This document shows, in pieces, positions 1-11,400 of a stretch of 64,000 nucleotides of DNA; position 1 is the first letter of the stretch; each line of letters starts with the position of its first letter. The DNA is from an uncultured Alphaproteobacteria bacterium (GTDB lineage Bacteria; Pseudomonadota; Alphaproteobacteria; Caulobacterales; Caulobacteraceae). Under the pieces are notes generated by a model, which saw nothing but the letters and a program-made list of their open reading frames with translations, ran no database searches and was not told the origin of the DNA. The position numbers and the translations under genes are program-made. The stretch is from NCBI GenBank assembly GCA_937920085.1, contig CALETE010000010.1, positions 111,637-175,636 of the forward strand. Direction: 5' to 3'.

Positions 1-579
1 GCGCACTCGGTCGGTTTCCTGGTCGACCACCTTGGCCATGTCGCGCAGGCGAGCAAGATAGGCGTCCGCGTCAGCCTTGGTGTTGATCTGATGCTGGCTG
101 TCGAGAAATTCAGCGGTTCCCGAATAAGCTCCACCCTGCTGGCTAACCACATAGGGACCAGCGCTCTCGCTCATGGCGCTGAGCATGGTGTTGTCACCGA
201 AGTTGAAGGGTGCGGCCTCGACGCCCAGTTCAAGGGCATAGACCGCGACGGCCTTATTGATCTGCGCCTCGTGGCTAAGCGCCGTATCGGGAATGGCCTT
301 GAGTGCCTTGAGTTCATCGCGGCAAAGCTGCGTCAGGTTTTCAACCTCAGCCCAGGACTCATCCCCCAGCTTGGACTTCAAACCCACATTGGCACCCTTA
401 TCGAGACCCAGGCTTGTGGCGAGTTCTGGTGAACGATCGAGGAGGGTCTTGCCCAGCTGGTCCAACCGCCGATTGAGGGCCACTTCTGCAGGGGTGGAAG
501 CGGCTGCGAGAGCCTCGCCGCCTCCGGTGATCGCGATAGCAGCGGCGGACAACAGGACCTGGCGGCGATCTAGGGACAT
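1..579 (-). CDS. DUF885 family secreted protein, N-terminal part (cut by window edge)
   Basis: The leftward frame opens at ATG 577-579 and stays open for 193 codons to base 1, so the C-terminal part lies outside the window. The N-terminus has RRQ followed by a hydrophobic, alanine-rich stretch ending in an ALAA-type cleavage site (about residues 5-26), which looks like an export signal, possibly Tat-type because of the RR. The stretch containing NFGDNTMLSAMSESAGPYVV is what I associate with DUF885 proteins, a family with weak metallopeptidase-like resemblance and no firm function. The gene is divergent from uvrA, with 230 bp between them. Family assignment is from recognition only. Confidence 0.75.
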   Translation of the reverse strand, partial: MSLDRRQVLLSAAAIAITGGGEALAAASTPAEVALNRRLDQLGKTLLDRSPELATSLGLDKGANVGLKSKLGDESWAEVENLTQLCRDELKALKAIPDTALSHEAQINKAVAVYALELGVEAAPFNFGDNTMLSAMSESAGPYVVSQQGGAYSGTAEFLDSQHQINTKADADAYLARLRDMAKVVDQETDRVR

Positions 580-714
580 GGGAACTCCGATAAGAAATAG
601 TCACCCCATTGTGACGCTAAGGACGCCCCTGCGTCCACTCCCGTGCCCGATGCGTGCGAAGACAAATCGGCGGCGGCCGCAGTTAAGGTCTAAGACAGGC
701 CAAATGCAGCATTT

Positions 715-729
715 GTTCGCATATTGTTC
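715..729 (+). promoter_or_regulatory. LexA (SOS) box, GTTC-N7-GTTC, upstream of uvrA
   Basis: The sequence shows GTTC (715-718), seven bases, then GTTC (726-729), the exact directed-repeat SOS box known for Alphaproteobacteria. It lies 81 bp before the uvrA start. A possible promoter overlaps it: TTGTTC at 713-718 and TATCCC at 736-741, 17 bp apart. LexA bound here would cover the -35 region. The box fit is exact; the promoter call is inference. Confidence 0.85.
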
Positions 730-809
730 CCATGTTATCCCTGAGTCTGATTGCTAAATTGAACGGCTCCGGCGATAGCGTCGGTGCGTTGAGGACGTTC
801 TGAGATTTC

Positions 810-3707
<2,898 letters not shown>

Positions 3708-3768
3708 GGCCTCGCCACCGGGCCCCTCGCATGTATGATCAGGGGAAACCTTTTAAGGAGCTCCTCCG

Positions 3769-4380
3769 ATGATCCTCTATGGCGCGCCCAATCCGGCCCC
3801 CAATCCCCGCCGCGTCCGCATCTTCCTGGCGGAAAAGGGCGTCGACCTGCCCGAAACCCTCGTCAACATGATGAAGCGGGAACACAAGTCTGAAGACTTC
3901 CGCGCCAAGAACGCCATGGGCCAAATCCCGACCCTGGAGCTCGACGACGGCACCTGCATTTCAGAGACGGTCTCCATTTGCCGCTATCTTGAAGAGCTCC
4001 ACCCCAACCCCCCCATGTTTGGGACGACCCCGGTGGAGCGAGCCCTGGTGGACATGTGGATCCGCCGGGTCGAGTTCACCGTGATGATGCCTGTGGGCCA
4101 GTTTTGGCGCCATGCCCACCCACGGACTGCGGCCCTGCTGACCCAGTTCAATGACTTCGGCGAGTCAAATCGCGCCACCTATTCCGGGGCCCAAAAATTC
4201 ATGGACCGGGAGCTAGAGGGGCATGACTTTGTGGTGGGCAACACCCTGACCATGGCCGATATCTGCCTGCTCTCGACGGTGGATTTCGCCGATTGGATCG
4301 GCCTGCCCCTGGAAGCAGAGTTCCAAAACCTCGCCGCCTGGCACGCCCGCATGACCGCCCGGGCGAGCGCGAGCGCCTAG
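3769..4380 (+). CDS. Glutathione S-transferase family protein
   Basis: This is a 203-residue cytosolic GST: an N-terminal thioredoxin fold (about 1-80) and an all-helical C-terminal domain. The cis-proline of the glutathione site is in GQIPTLEL (P54), followed by the glutathione-binding acid/hydroxyl pair E66-T67 in SETVSICRYLE. The N-terminal PNPRRVRIFLAEKG is typical of a common proteobacterial GST group without a known substrate. The start has a good ribosome binding site (AAGGAG, 3754-3759). It follows uvrA by 61 bp and may be co-transcribed, but no functional link is evident. Confidence 0.93.
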   Translation: MILYGAPNPAPNPRRVRIFLAEKGVDLPETLVNMMKREHKSEDFRAKNAMGQIPTLELDDGTCISETVSICRYLEELHPNPPMFGTTPVERALVDMWIRRVEFTVMMPVGQFWRHAHPRTAALLTQFNDFGESNRATYSGAQKFMDRELEGHDFVVGNTLTMADICLLSTVDFADWIGLPLEAEFQNLAAWHARMTARASASA

Positions 4381-4395
4381 GTTAGCCGCTGCCAA

Positions 4396-4655
4396 CACCG
4401 GAGATGCAACTGGATACCGGCCTTCGCCGGTATGACCGGAGTTAAGAGTTGCGCGCCGAACCTGCCCCTCCATCGGTCACCCCGGCGAAGGCCGGGGTCC
4501 AGATCGTAGGGCGCAGTGGCGCCTGAGGACCCGAACTCCGGTCTCAAAGGTCACCACCGGAGATGCAACTGGATACCGGCCTTCGCCGGTATGACCGGGG
4601 GTAAAAATGACACACCGACGCCTCCACTCCGCCGGTCGCCCCGGCGAAGGCCTGG
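4396..4655. repeat. Composite REP-like palindromic repeats, tandemly duplicated 159-bp unit
   Basis: The 286-bp gene-free stretch 4381-4666 holds REP-like elements. A 44-bp sequence is repeated exactly at 4396-4439 and 4555-4598, and each copy contains the palindrome ATACCGGC-CTTC-GCCGGTAT (4414-4433 and 4573-4592). After each copy comes an inverted relative with a GAAG loop: ACCCCGGC-GAAG-GCCGGGGT at 4479-4498 and a decayed version near 4636-4655. Both kinds recur at the same 159-bp offset, so a unit of two opposed REPs was duplicated and then diverged. The site is between two converging genes (GST and the membrane protein) and could act as a bidirectional transcript end. Confidence 0.85.
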
Positions 4656-4666
4656 GTTGAGGCCGC

Positions 4667-5536
4667 CTAGGGCTTGGCCCAGACGCCGACCTTCCAGGCG
4701 TCGTCCTGCTTGAGTTCGCGATAGGCCACGGCAAGGGGTGAGGTCAGCATGATGACCTTTAGGGTCTGGATCAGCACCTCGATGAACAGGGTCAAGACCA
4801 CAGCAAGAGCCGATAAGGGCCGGAAATGGGAAGGATGGGCGATTGTGGTTGCGCCGCCACCAATGGAGACGAAGGCAAGACCGATCACCGAAAGCAATGC
4901 CCAGACCATCACGTAGAAGACGATGGACAACATGGCCATGCCCAGCAGGGGCCAAAAATGGCCTTCTGTCAGCTTCCAGGACTCAATAATGGCGATCCGG
5001 CCTTCTCCGAATGTCATGGGGGTGACCAGGATCAACCTGACACCCACCCAGATGAGCAAACAAGACAGGCCAAACCCGATCAGAACGCCGGGAAAGCCGC
5101 CGATCAAGGTGGCGAAAGTCGCTGCAATCACGAATGAAAAAATGCCGATGGCCAGCATAACCAGATTGACCGCCGCCAGTCGGATTTCGTCTTGACCCAA
5201 CTGCATATGGGCGACGCCCTTATCGTGAGGCTTCAGCACCATTCTGAAAATGCCTCCCGTCAAAACGGAAGAGACAAACGTATCGAGGACCAGAACGATG
5301 ACAAAAGCCGGCCAGGAATGTTGCAGCATACCCACATAAGCTGAGGGGTCCCCTGCCTGCATGCCACCGTTTTGGATGAAGTGCTTAAATTCGGGCCCGG
5401 CCAGGGTGTTCATCGCGACGCCCATGGCCAGGAGGCCAACGAAGTAGAGCAGGCTCCAGACAAGAATTGCGCTGGGCTGTTCGCGGCTCAGCCTGAAACC
5501 TTCTAGCGCCGCCTCACTTGGCGAAAACTTCGTCAT
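4667..5536 (-). CDS. Multi-pass membrane protein of unknown function
   Basis: The product has 289 residues with about six hydrophobic segments (roughly 23-46, 76-100, 119-145, 147-172, 198-226, 242-270) and a short charged N-terminus. I chose ATG 5534-5536 because GGTGGGAAG sits directly upstream; the longer reading to 5671 would run into trmFO and has an unlikely N-terminus. I do not recognise a characterised family. The layout loosely recalls the membrane domains of glycerophosphodiester phosphodiesterase-like proteins, but no catalytic domain is present. It is divergent from trmFO. Confidence 0.8.
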   Translation of the reverse strand: MTKFSPSEAALEGFRLSREQPSAILVWSLLYFVGLLAMGVAMNTLAGPEFKHFIQNGGMQAGDPSAYVGMLQHSWPAFVIVLVLDTFVSSVLTGGIFRMVLKPHDKGVAHMQLGQDEIRLAAVNLVMLAIGIFSFVIAATFATLIGGFPGVLIGFGLSCLLIWVGVRLILVTPMTFGEGRIAIIESWKLTEGHFWPLLGMAMLSIVFYVMVWALLSVIGLAFVSIGGGATTIAHPSHFRPLSALAVVLTLFIEVLIQTLKVIMLTSPLAVAYRELKQDDAWKVGVWAKP

Positions 5537-5669
5537 CTTCCCACCAGGACCGAGCGGCTCAACGGAGCCTGCGATTCGGCCAATCCTTCGGACTCTCTTT
5601 TGGGGTGTGACCCGCAGGGTCGCAAGGCCCCACTCGCGATCTTGAGCGATCGTTGCTAGTAAGCCACGC

Positions 5670-7049
5670 ATGACTCATTCACCGATACACGTAATTGGCG
5701 GCGGATTGGCCGGATCAGAGGCAGCCTGGCAGATCGCTCAGGCTGGCGTTCCTGTGGTGATCCACGAAATGCGCCCTGTCCGTCAAACCGATGCACACCA
5801 GACGCAGAACCTGGCCGAGCTGGTCTGTTCCAATTCGTTCAGGTCCGACGACTGGACCGGAAATGCTGTGGGCCTGCTGCATGCGGAAATGCGCCAGCTG
5901 GGCTCGATCATCATGTCCTGTGGCGACGCCCATCAGGTTCCCGCCGGTGGTGCCCTGGCTGTAGATCGTGATGGCTTTTCCCTGGCAGTCACCGAGCGTC
6001 TGCTCAGCCATCCCCTGGTGACCCTAGCCCGGGAAGAGGTGGCCGGCCTGCCGCCCGCAGACTGGGACAATGTCATCGTCTCTACAGGCCCCCTCACCTC
6101 ACCGGCCCTGGCTCAGGCGGTGCTGGATCTGACCGGAGAAGGCCAGCTTGCCTTCTTTGACGCTATCGCCCCCATTGTGAACTTCGAGTCCATCGATATG
6201 GACGTGGCTTGGCGCCAGTCCCGCTATGACAAGGAAGGACCAGGGGGCGATGCGGCGGCCTACATCAACTGCCCCTTGGACAAGGACCAATACGAAGCCT
6301 TTATCGATGCCCTGCTGGCGGGCCCAAAGACCGAGTTCAAGGACTGGGAAAACGTCCCCTATTTTGACGGCTGTCTGCCCATTGAGGTCATGGCCGAGCG
6401 GGGCCGCGAAACCCTGCGCCACGGCCCTATGAAGCCGGTCGGCCTGACCAATGAGCACAATCCTCAGGAAAAGGCCTACGCCATTGTCCAGCTGCGCCAG
6501 GACAACGCCCTGGGCACGCTTTGGAACATGGTGGGCTTCCAGACCAAGCTGAAGCACGGGGCGCAGACCGAGATATTCCGGATGATCCCTGGCCTTGAAA
6601 AAGCGGTCTTCGCCCGACTAGGTGGCCTGCACCGCAACACCTTCCTGAACAGCCCACGGCTGCTGGATGGTCAGCTGCGGCTCAAGGCCCAGCCCCGTTT
6701 GCGGTTTGCCGGCCAGGTGACAGGGGTTGAGGGCTATATCGAGAGCGCTGCCGTTGGCCTTTTGGCGGGCCGCTTCGCCGCCGCCGAGCGGAAGGGACTG
6801 GCTCTGACACCACCCCCGGCTACCACAGCCCTGGGCGGACTGATCGGCCACATTACTGGCGGTCATCTGGATGGCGGTAAGGGGTCCTTTCAGCCCATGA
6901 ATATCAATTATGGCCTCTTGCCCCCGGTCGAGGTCATCAAGCGCGACGAGGCGGGCCGCCGCCTCGGTGCCAAGGAGAAGAGCCGCAATAAGAAGCTGGC
7001 CGTCGGCGAACGTGCCCTGGCTGATCTGGCCGCGTGGGTCGAGACCTAG
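5670..7049 (+). CDS. trmFO: tRNA (uracil-54, C5)-methyltransferase TrmFO, folate- and FAD-dependent
   Basis: TrmFO makes ribothymidine at position 54 of the tRNA T-loop using methylenetetrahydrofolate and FADH2. The 459-residue protein starts with the FAD-binding motif VIGGGLAGSEAAWQ (residues 8-20). It has both conserved cysteines of the family: C53 in ELVCSNSFRSDD and C235 in FDGCLPIEVMAERG. Length and motifs are typical. Its stop overlaps the stop of the convergent phytoene-synthase-like gene (7046-7049). Confidence 0.97.
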   Translation: MTHSPIHVIGGGLAGSEAAWQIAQAGVPVVIHEMRPVRQTDAHQTQNLAELVCSNSFRSDDWTGNAVGLLHAEMRQLGSIIMSCGDAHQVPAGGALAVDRDGFSLAVTERLLSHPLVTLAREEVAGLPPADWDNVIVSTGPLTSPALAQAVLDLTGEGQLAFFDAIAPIVNFESIDMDVAWRQSRYDKEGPGGDAAAYINCPLDKDQYEAFIDALLAGPKTEFKDWENVPYFDGCLPIEVMAERGRETLRHGPMKPVGLTNEHNPQEKAYAIVQLRQDNALGTLWNMVGFQTKLKHGAQTEIFRMIPGLEKAVFARLGGLHRNTFLNSPRLLDGQLRLKAQPRLRFAGQVTGVEGYIESAAVGLLAGRFAAAERKGLALTPPPATTALGGLIGHITGGHLDGGKGSFQPMNINYGLLPPVEVIKRDEAGRRLGAKEKSRNKKLAVGERALADLAAWVET

Positions 7050-7729
7050 ATTCGACCTGTCAGGACAGCCCACAGCAAGCGGGCGCGCATGGTGAGGTCG
7101 CTGGGGGTTTGGTTCTGCGACCTAGGCCGTGACAGGGCGGCATGGGCAATAGCTGGGAAAGCGTCGGTCGAGAGGCCTTTGGAGGCTGATTGAGCCTCTG
7201 CCAGAGCGGCGTGCGCACCCTCGCCCTCGAGTCCCGCTGTCCCCATGAGCCGGCCGATGGCCCAGGCCGTACCGCCAGCACAAGCGGCCTCAGCATCCGC
7301 CTTGGGATCAAGGATGTTCGCCGCGACCATGGCAGCGTTTCCGCCAGTGTCCTTCGCCCAGGCCAGGGCCTCAGCCAGGGTCATGGGGTCATCGTCGAGT
7401 TCGCGCAGCCGGGCATCGATCATGGCTTCGAGGGGGGCGCGAGATAGGTTGTTGCGCGAAATAGCTACCGCAAGAGACTGTGCCGCGGGGTGTTGCCTGA
7501 CGGGTCTTGCTTCATAGACCTCATCGAGAACCTCCCGCCACCAGGCCAGACGGATCTCGCCCATAAGCGGATTACTGGCAACCTTGGGGGCACGGCCTAG
7601 CTCATGGTCAAACGCGTAGATCGCGACGACATCAGCCCGGGCCAACCGGTCGCCGATGAACCGGCTAGATAGCCAGCGGTCGGGGTCCACCCGCTTCAGC
7701 AGGTCGTCAAGATCAAGGGCGTCGGTCAT
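7046..7729 (-). CDS. Squalene/phytoene synthase family protein (NDUFAF6-like)
   Basis: This 227-residue protein is short for a true phytoene synthase (about 280-340). It keeps the helical family core with FDHELGRAPKVASNPLMGEIRLAWWREVLDEV-type sequence but shows no clear DxxxD prenyl-diphosphate motifs. It resembles the bacterial relatives of NDUFAF6, a mitochondrial complex I assembly factor. Upstream on the same strand, beyond a PuuD-like gene, is an Mth938-domain gene whose human relative NDUFAF3 is also a complex I assembly factor. A role in respiratory complex assembly is therefore more plausible than carotenoid or hopanoid synthesis, but that is inference. Confidence 0.85.
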   Translation of the reverse strand: MTDALDLDDLLKRVDPDRWLSSRFIGDRLARADVVAIYAFDHELGRAPKVASNPLMGEIRLAWWREVLDEVYEARPVRQHPAAQSLAVAISRNNLSRAPLEAMIDARLRELDDDPMTLAEALAWAKDTGGNAAMVAANILDPKADAEAACAGGTAWAIGRLMGTAGLEGEGAHAALAEAQSASKGLSTDAFPAIAHAALSRPRSQNQTPSDLTMRARLLWAVLTGRI

Positions 7730-7740
7730 GTCTGCAAATG

Positions 7741-7769
7741 AAAAGGCCCGCCCCTGTGTGGAGCGGGCC
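7741..7769 (-). terminator. Rho-independent terminator after the PuuD-like gene
   Basis: Read leftward, the stem GGCCCGC/GCGGGCC (arms 7763-7769 and 7745-7751) is followed by TTTT (7741-7744). It lies 25 bp after the stop of the gene at 7795-8400 and 15 bp before the start of the next leftward gene. Confidence 0.75.
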
Positions 7770-7794
7770 CGATCTCTGGAAAACCTTGGACGGC

Positions 7795-8400
7795 TTAGCC
7801 GAACAGGGTCTGATTCATGGTCATTGTGACCAGCATGGGGATCGAAAGCAGCGTGTTGGTCCGCGAGAACAGCATGGCGGTCCGGCCAGCCTTGGCCTTC
7901 GCGTCGGCATCGCCATCAACCAGGCCCAAAGCGATCTTCTGGTTTGGCCAGATGAAGACCCAGACGTTGAAGCACATGATGGTCGCAAGCCACATGCCCA
8001 CGCCGATGAAGGTGTGCTGCGGGACTGAGAAGCCCTGTAGGGCGCCTAGGGTGTAGGCTTCCACCAGATAGCCGCGGTTCCAGGCCAGAATAATGCCGAT
8101 GACCAGGGTCAAGAGTGCGGCCCAGCGGAACCAGAACAGCGCTTCGGGGGCGATGTACTTGGACACGCCCGGCTTCAGCTCGGCCGGAATGGCTGGCATC
8201 ATGCGAATTTGCACGAAGTTGAAATAGTACAGCAGTCCAATCCACATAATGCCGCAGAGGACGTGGAGGAACCTCAGGACGCCCTGCCAGAAGATCTGAT
8301 CTGCGCCGTGATTATGCTGCAAGTAGCCACCGATCACCACGAGGGCAAAAAGAAAGCTGACGATGACTGTGTTGCGAAGGTTGGAGAGTAGTCCGGCCAT
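7795..8400 (-). CDS. Urate hydroxylase PuuD N-domain-like (DUF989) membrane protein
   Basis: The 201-residue product has about five hydrophobic segments and histidines in membrane contexts, for example RFLHVLCGIMWIGLLYYF and SVPQHTFIGVGMWL. This pattern fits the membrane domain of PuuD/DUF989 proteins. The cytochrome c domain of full-length PuuD is absent, so urate oxidation cannot be claimed; haem or electron-transfer use is only a guess. AAAGGGGC precedes the ATG at 8398-8400. A candidate promoter upstream and a terminator downstream make it a free-standing transcription unit. Confidence 0.7.
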   Translation of the reverse strand: MAGLLSNLRNTVIVSFLFALVVIGGYLQHNHGADQIFWQGVLRFLHVLCGIMWIGLLYYFNFVQIRMMPAIPAELKPGVSKYIAPEALFWFRWAALLTLVIGIILAWNRGYLVEAYTLGALQGFSVPQHTFIGVGMWLATIMCFNVWVFIWPNQKIALGLVDGDADAKAKAGRTAMLFSRTNTLLSIPMLVTMTMNQTLFG

Positions 8401-8437
8401 TGGTTGTGCCCCTTTAGGTTCCTGCCCTGATGGGTCA

Positions 8438-8465
8438 GCTATAAGGGTTTTTTAGCCATGCGCAA
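8438..8465 (-). promoter_or_regulatory. Candidate promoter of the PuuD-like gene
   Basis: Read leftward, TTGCGC (8460-8465) and TATAGC (8438-8443) are separated by 16 bp. They lie about 40 bp before the ATG of the PuuD-like gene and just after the stop of the Mth938-domain gene. The fit to a housekeeping promoter is moderate. Confidence 0.45.
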
Positions 8466-8488
8466 AGTGTCAGGCGATCGGATGGCTC

Positions 8489-8848
8489 TTAGATCGCAAT
8501 CAGGGCTGCAGCCAGCCGCCGACCCTCTGCAGTCAAAAGGTTATAGGTCCGGGCCGCCGTCGGGGTGTCCATGAATTCCAGCCCGATCCCGGCACTGGCA
8601 AGGGCCTCGCGCACAGGCTTGGGCGGCAGAGCATTGGTGGGGCCAACACCAAGCAGGACAAATTCCACGACCAGCGACCCCGCCGAAATTATAGCCTCGA
8701 AATCGGCAGGGGTCAGGTCCTTGGCGGCCTTGGCAGGCCAGGCCTGTGCAACATCATCAAGGATAAGGACAGAGCCCTCATGCCAGTCGCCCGACAGCCG
8801 AAAGCCCCCGCCACCATAGGCGTCAACCGAGGGCGCGTTGCGGGCCAT
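8489..8848 (-). CDS. Mth938-like domain-containing protein (NDUFAF3-like)
   Basis: This 119-residue single-domain protein belongs to the Mth938/DUF498 family. The landmark is the central strand-turn ISAGSLVVEFVLLGVGPTN, followed by a small C-terminal half with NLLTAEGRRLAAALI. The human relative NDUFAF3 helps assemble respiratory complex I; bacterial members have no proven activity. Its ATG directly abuts the TAA of secF (TAA-ATG at 8849/8848), so it is translationally coupled to secDF. It could act on membrane insertion or assembly of a Sec client. Confidence 0.88.
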   Translation of the reverse strand: MARNAPSVDAYGGGGFRLSGDWHEGSVLILDDVAQAWPAKAAKDLTPADFEAIISAGSLVVEFVLLGVGPTNALPPKPVREALASAGIGLEFMDTPTAARTYNLLTAEGRRLAAALIAI

Positions 8849-9790
8849 TTACCGAGACGAGGCTGGCTTGAGCGGAACGGCGTCCTCATCACCCCGACGC
8901 ACGCCCCAGAGCAAGATGATCGGCAGGGCCACATAGATCGATGAATAAGTGCCGATAATAATGCCGAACACCATGGTGAAGACGAGGGGGAAGAGCACAG
9001 GACCGCCCATGAACAGCGCACCCGCCAAGGCCAAAATGGCGGTCGAACCTGTGATCAGGGTCCGTGACAGTCGCTCGTTTTCCGACTTATTGATGACCTC
9101 AGCCAGGGGGGTGGTCTTATACTTGCGCAGGTTTTCCCGAAGTCGGTCGAAGGTGATGACCTTTTCGTTCATGGAATAGCCGATCACCGTCAGCAGGGCG
9201 GCAATGGAAGTCATGGAAAACTCAAGCTGCATCACAGACAGCAGGCCAAGAGTCAGCAGGACATCGTGGAAAACGGCAACCACGGCACCCAGGCCAAACT
9301 GCAGTTGGAAGCGGAACCAGATATAGCCCAACATCAGCAGCAAGGCTAAGCCCAGGGCGATAAAGCCCTTCTGCACCAACTCACCAGACACCTTGGCTCC
9401 AACGGTCTCGGCGCGCTTAATCTGTATGCCGGGAAAGGCGCTGATCAATTCAGCGCGGACCTTTTCTGTCGCCTGAACCACATTGGCATTTTCGGCAGAC
9501 CGGAAACGGAGCATGGCACCGTTCTTCGAGCCCAGGGTCACGACCTGGGCATCTTCGCCCCCGACCCGACCGACGGCCGCGCGGAGATCTGCGACGGGGG
9601 GCGGACCTGCCGTCTGCACCTCAAGCAAGGTGCCTCCAACAAAGTCGATGCTCATATTCAGGCCCTTCGTCACGAAGGACACGCCAGATGCGAGAATCAA
9701 CAGGGCTGACAGGACCGCGGCATAGGGCGCGAGCCCAACGAAGTTGAAGCTGAATTCCCGCGGCAGGTTGCGGATAAGTGGCCAGGACAT
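8849..9790 (-). CDS. secF: Protein translocase subunit SecF
   Basis: SecF, with SecD, forms the proton-driven auxiliary complex that pulls exported proteins through SecYEG. The product is 313 residues: one N-terminal membrane helix, a periplasmic domain, then five membrane helices. The conserved SIDFVGGTLLEV segment follows helix 1. I chose ATG 9788-9790 because AGAGG lies upstream and the gap to secD is 8 bp; a further-upstream start would put 43 bp inside secD. The stop abuts the Mth938-domain gene. Confidence 0.97.
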   Translation of the reverse strand: MSWPLIRNLPREFSFNFVGLAPYAAVLSALLILASGVSFVTKGLNMSIDFVGGTLLEVQTAGPPPVADLRAAVGRVGGEDAQVVTLGSKNGAMLRFRSAENANVVQATEKVRAELISAFPGIQIKRAETVGAKVSGELVQKGFIALGLALLLMLGYIWFRFQLQFGLGAVVAVFHDVLLTLGLLSVMQLEFSMTSIAALLTVIGYSMNEKVITFDRLRENLRKYKTTPLAEVINKSENERLSRTLITGSTAILALAGALFMGGPVLFPLVFTMVFGIIIGTYSSIYVALPIILLWGVRRGDEDAVPLKPASSR

Positions 9791-9798
9791 GGGGGCCT

Positions 9799-11391
9799 CT
9801 ATACGATCGGCAGGGTTTTGGGCTTGGTGGCGCGATACCACCAGCCGATCAGAAGTTGGGTGATGACCACGGCCGTGAAGACAGAGGTGATGACCCCGAT
9901 GAGCAAGGTCCAGGCAAAGCCCTGAACCGGTCCAGCCCCGAACATCAACATGATCAGGGCCGAGATGGCGCTGGTGATATTGGCATCAAGGATTGAGACC
10001 AAGGCCCGGGCATACCCGTGTTCCAGGGCACTGATGGGTGAGCGTCCAGCATGGGCCTCGTCACGAACCCGTTCATAGATCAGGACGTTCGCGTCGACGG
10101 CCACAGCCAGGGTCAGGATCAAGCCTGCAATGCCCGGGAAAGTCAGGGTCGCCTGGGTCATAGACATGGCACCGAAGATCAGCAGCACGTTCACCAGCAG
10201 GGCGATGGCTGCAAACAGACCAAACAGTCCATAGGCCAGGACGATGAAGACGATGATCGCCGCAGCACCAATGGCCAGGGAGATGGCCCCGGCCTTGACC
10301 GCGTCAGCGCCGAGTTCGGCACCCACCGTATTTTGCTGCTCAACGCTCAAGGGGGCCGGAAGGGCGCCGGCCCGCAGTAGAACGGCGAGGTCATTGGCGG
10401 ATTCCGGTGTGAAGTTACCCGTAATCTGGCCCGAACCGCCGAGAATGGCGCTCTGGATGACTGGTGCGGAAATAATCTTGCCATCGAGGACAATGGCGAA
10501 GCGCTTACCAATCCCGTTTGCTGTGGCATCCCCGAAGCGCTTGGCCCCGACACCGTTGAACCGGAAGGTCACGACGGCCTGGCCAGTCTGCTGTTCGAAG
10601 CTTTGACGGGCGTCGGTGAGCATGCCGCCGTCCACGAGGGCGCGCTTCTTGACCAGCAAGGGTGCGCCGTCCTGATTTGGCAGGACCACAGATCCTGGCG
10701 GAATACGGCCCTGGGCCACTTCAGCAGGCGTGACGGAATCGTCGACCATCTGGAAGGTAAGCTTGGCGGTCTTGCCGATGATGGCCTTCAGCCGCTCCGG
10801 ATCGCTCTCGCCGGGGGCCTGGACCACGATCCGGTCAACGCCCTGGCGCTGGATGGACGGTTCCTTGGTGCCGAGGGCATCGATACGGCGGCGGATGATT
10901 TCGATGGACTGCTCCACCGCCTTACCCGCTTCAGCCGCCATGGCCTGATCGGAAAAGGTCATCTTGATATGCTGATCGTCGCCCTGGCTGATGGTCACAT
11001 CACGACCAGTCCCATTGGGCAGGGGCGCACCAACCCGATTGCGCAACAGGTTCATGGCGTCATTGACCTTGGTCGGATCGGTGATCCGCACCAAAACGTC
11101 GCTCCCCACCTGCCCGAGATCGGTGAAGTCAGTCTTTTCTTCGCGCAAGGTGGCGCGGGTGTCTTCGATCAGGTTGGTGATTTTTTCGACGCGCAGGGCC
11201 TTGGTGTCCACCGACAGCAGCAGCATGGAGCCGCCCTGAAGGTCGAGACCCAGATTCAAGGTCTTCTTCGGCATGAAGCCCGGCAAGGCGTCCCGTGCAC
11301 TTTGCGGCAGAACGTTGGGCAGGGTGAACAGGAGTCCGAGGATCACGGCCGCCAGGACCGAGAACGTCTTCCACCGCGACGGCGCAATCAT
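9799..11391 (-). CDS. secD: Protein translocase subunit SecD
   Basis: SecD has 530 residues, normal for the separate subunit. It has an N-terminal membrane helix (about 9-27), a large periplasmic domain with the conserved NLGLDLQGGSMLLL after helix 1, and a C-terminal block of five helices ending near TQLLIGWWYRATKP. It works with SecF and YajC to complete export using the proton gradient. The ATG at 11389-11391 is 9 bp after the yajC stop. The order yajC-secD-secF is the usual proteobacterial one. Confidence 0.97.
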   Translation of the reverse strand: MIAPSRWKTFSVLAAVILGLLFTLPNVLPQSARDALPGFMPKKTLNLGLDLQGGSMLLLSVDTKALRVEKITNLIEDTRATLREEKTDFTDLGQVGSDVLVRITDPTKVNDAMNLLRNRVGAPLPNGTGRDVTISQGDDQHIKMTFSDQAMAAEAGKAVEQSIEIIRRRIDALGTKEPSIQRQGVDRIVVQAPGESDPERLKAIIGKTAKLTFQMVDDSVTPAEVAQGRIPPGSVVLPNQDGAPLLVKKRALVDGGMLTDARQSFEQQTGQAVVTFRFNGVGAKRFGDATANGIGKRFAIVLDGKIISAPVIQSAILGGSGQITGNFTPESANDLAVLLRAGALPAPLSVEQQNTVGAELGADAVKAGAISLAIGAAAIIVFIVLAYGLFGLFAAIALLVNVLLIFGAMSMTQATLTFPGIAGLILTLAVAVDANVLIYERVRDEAHAGRSPISALEHGYARALVSILDANITSAISALIMLMFGAGPVQGFAWTLLIGVITSVFTAVVITQLLIGWWYRATKPKTLPIV

Positions 11392-11400
11392 GGAGCGGGC

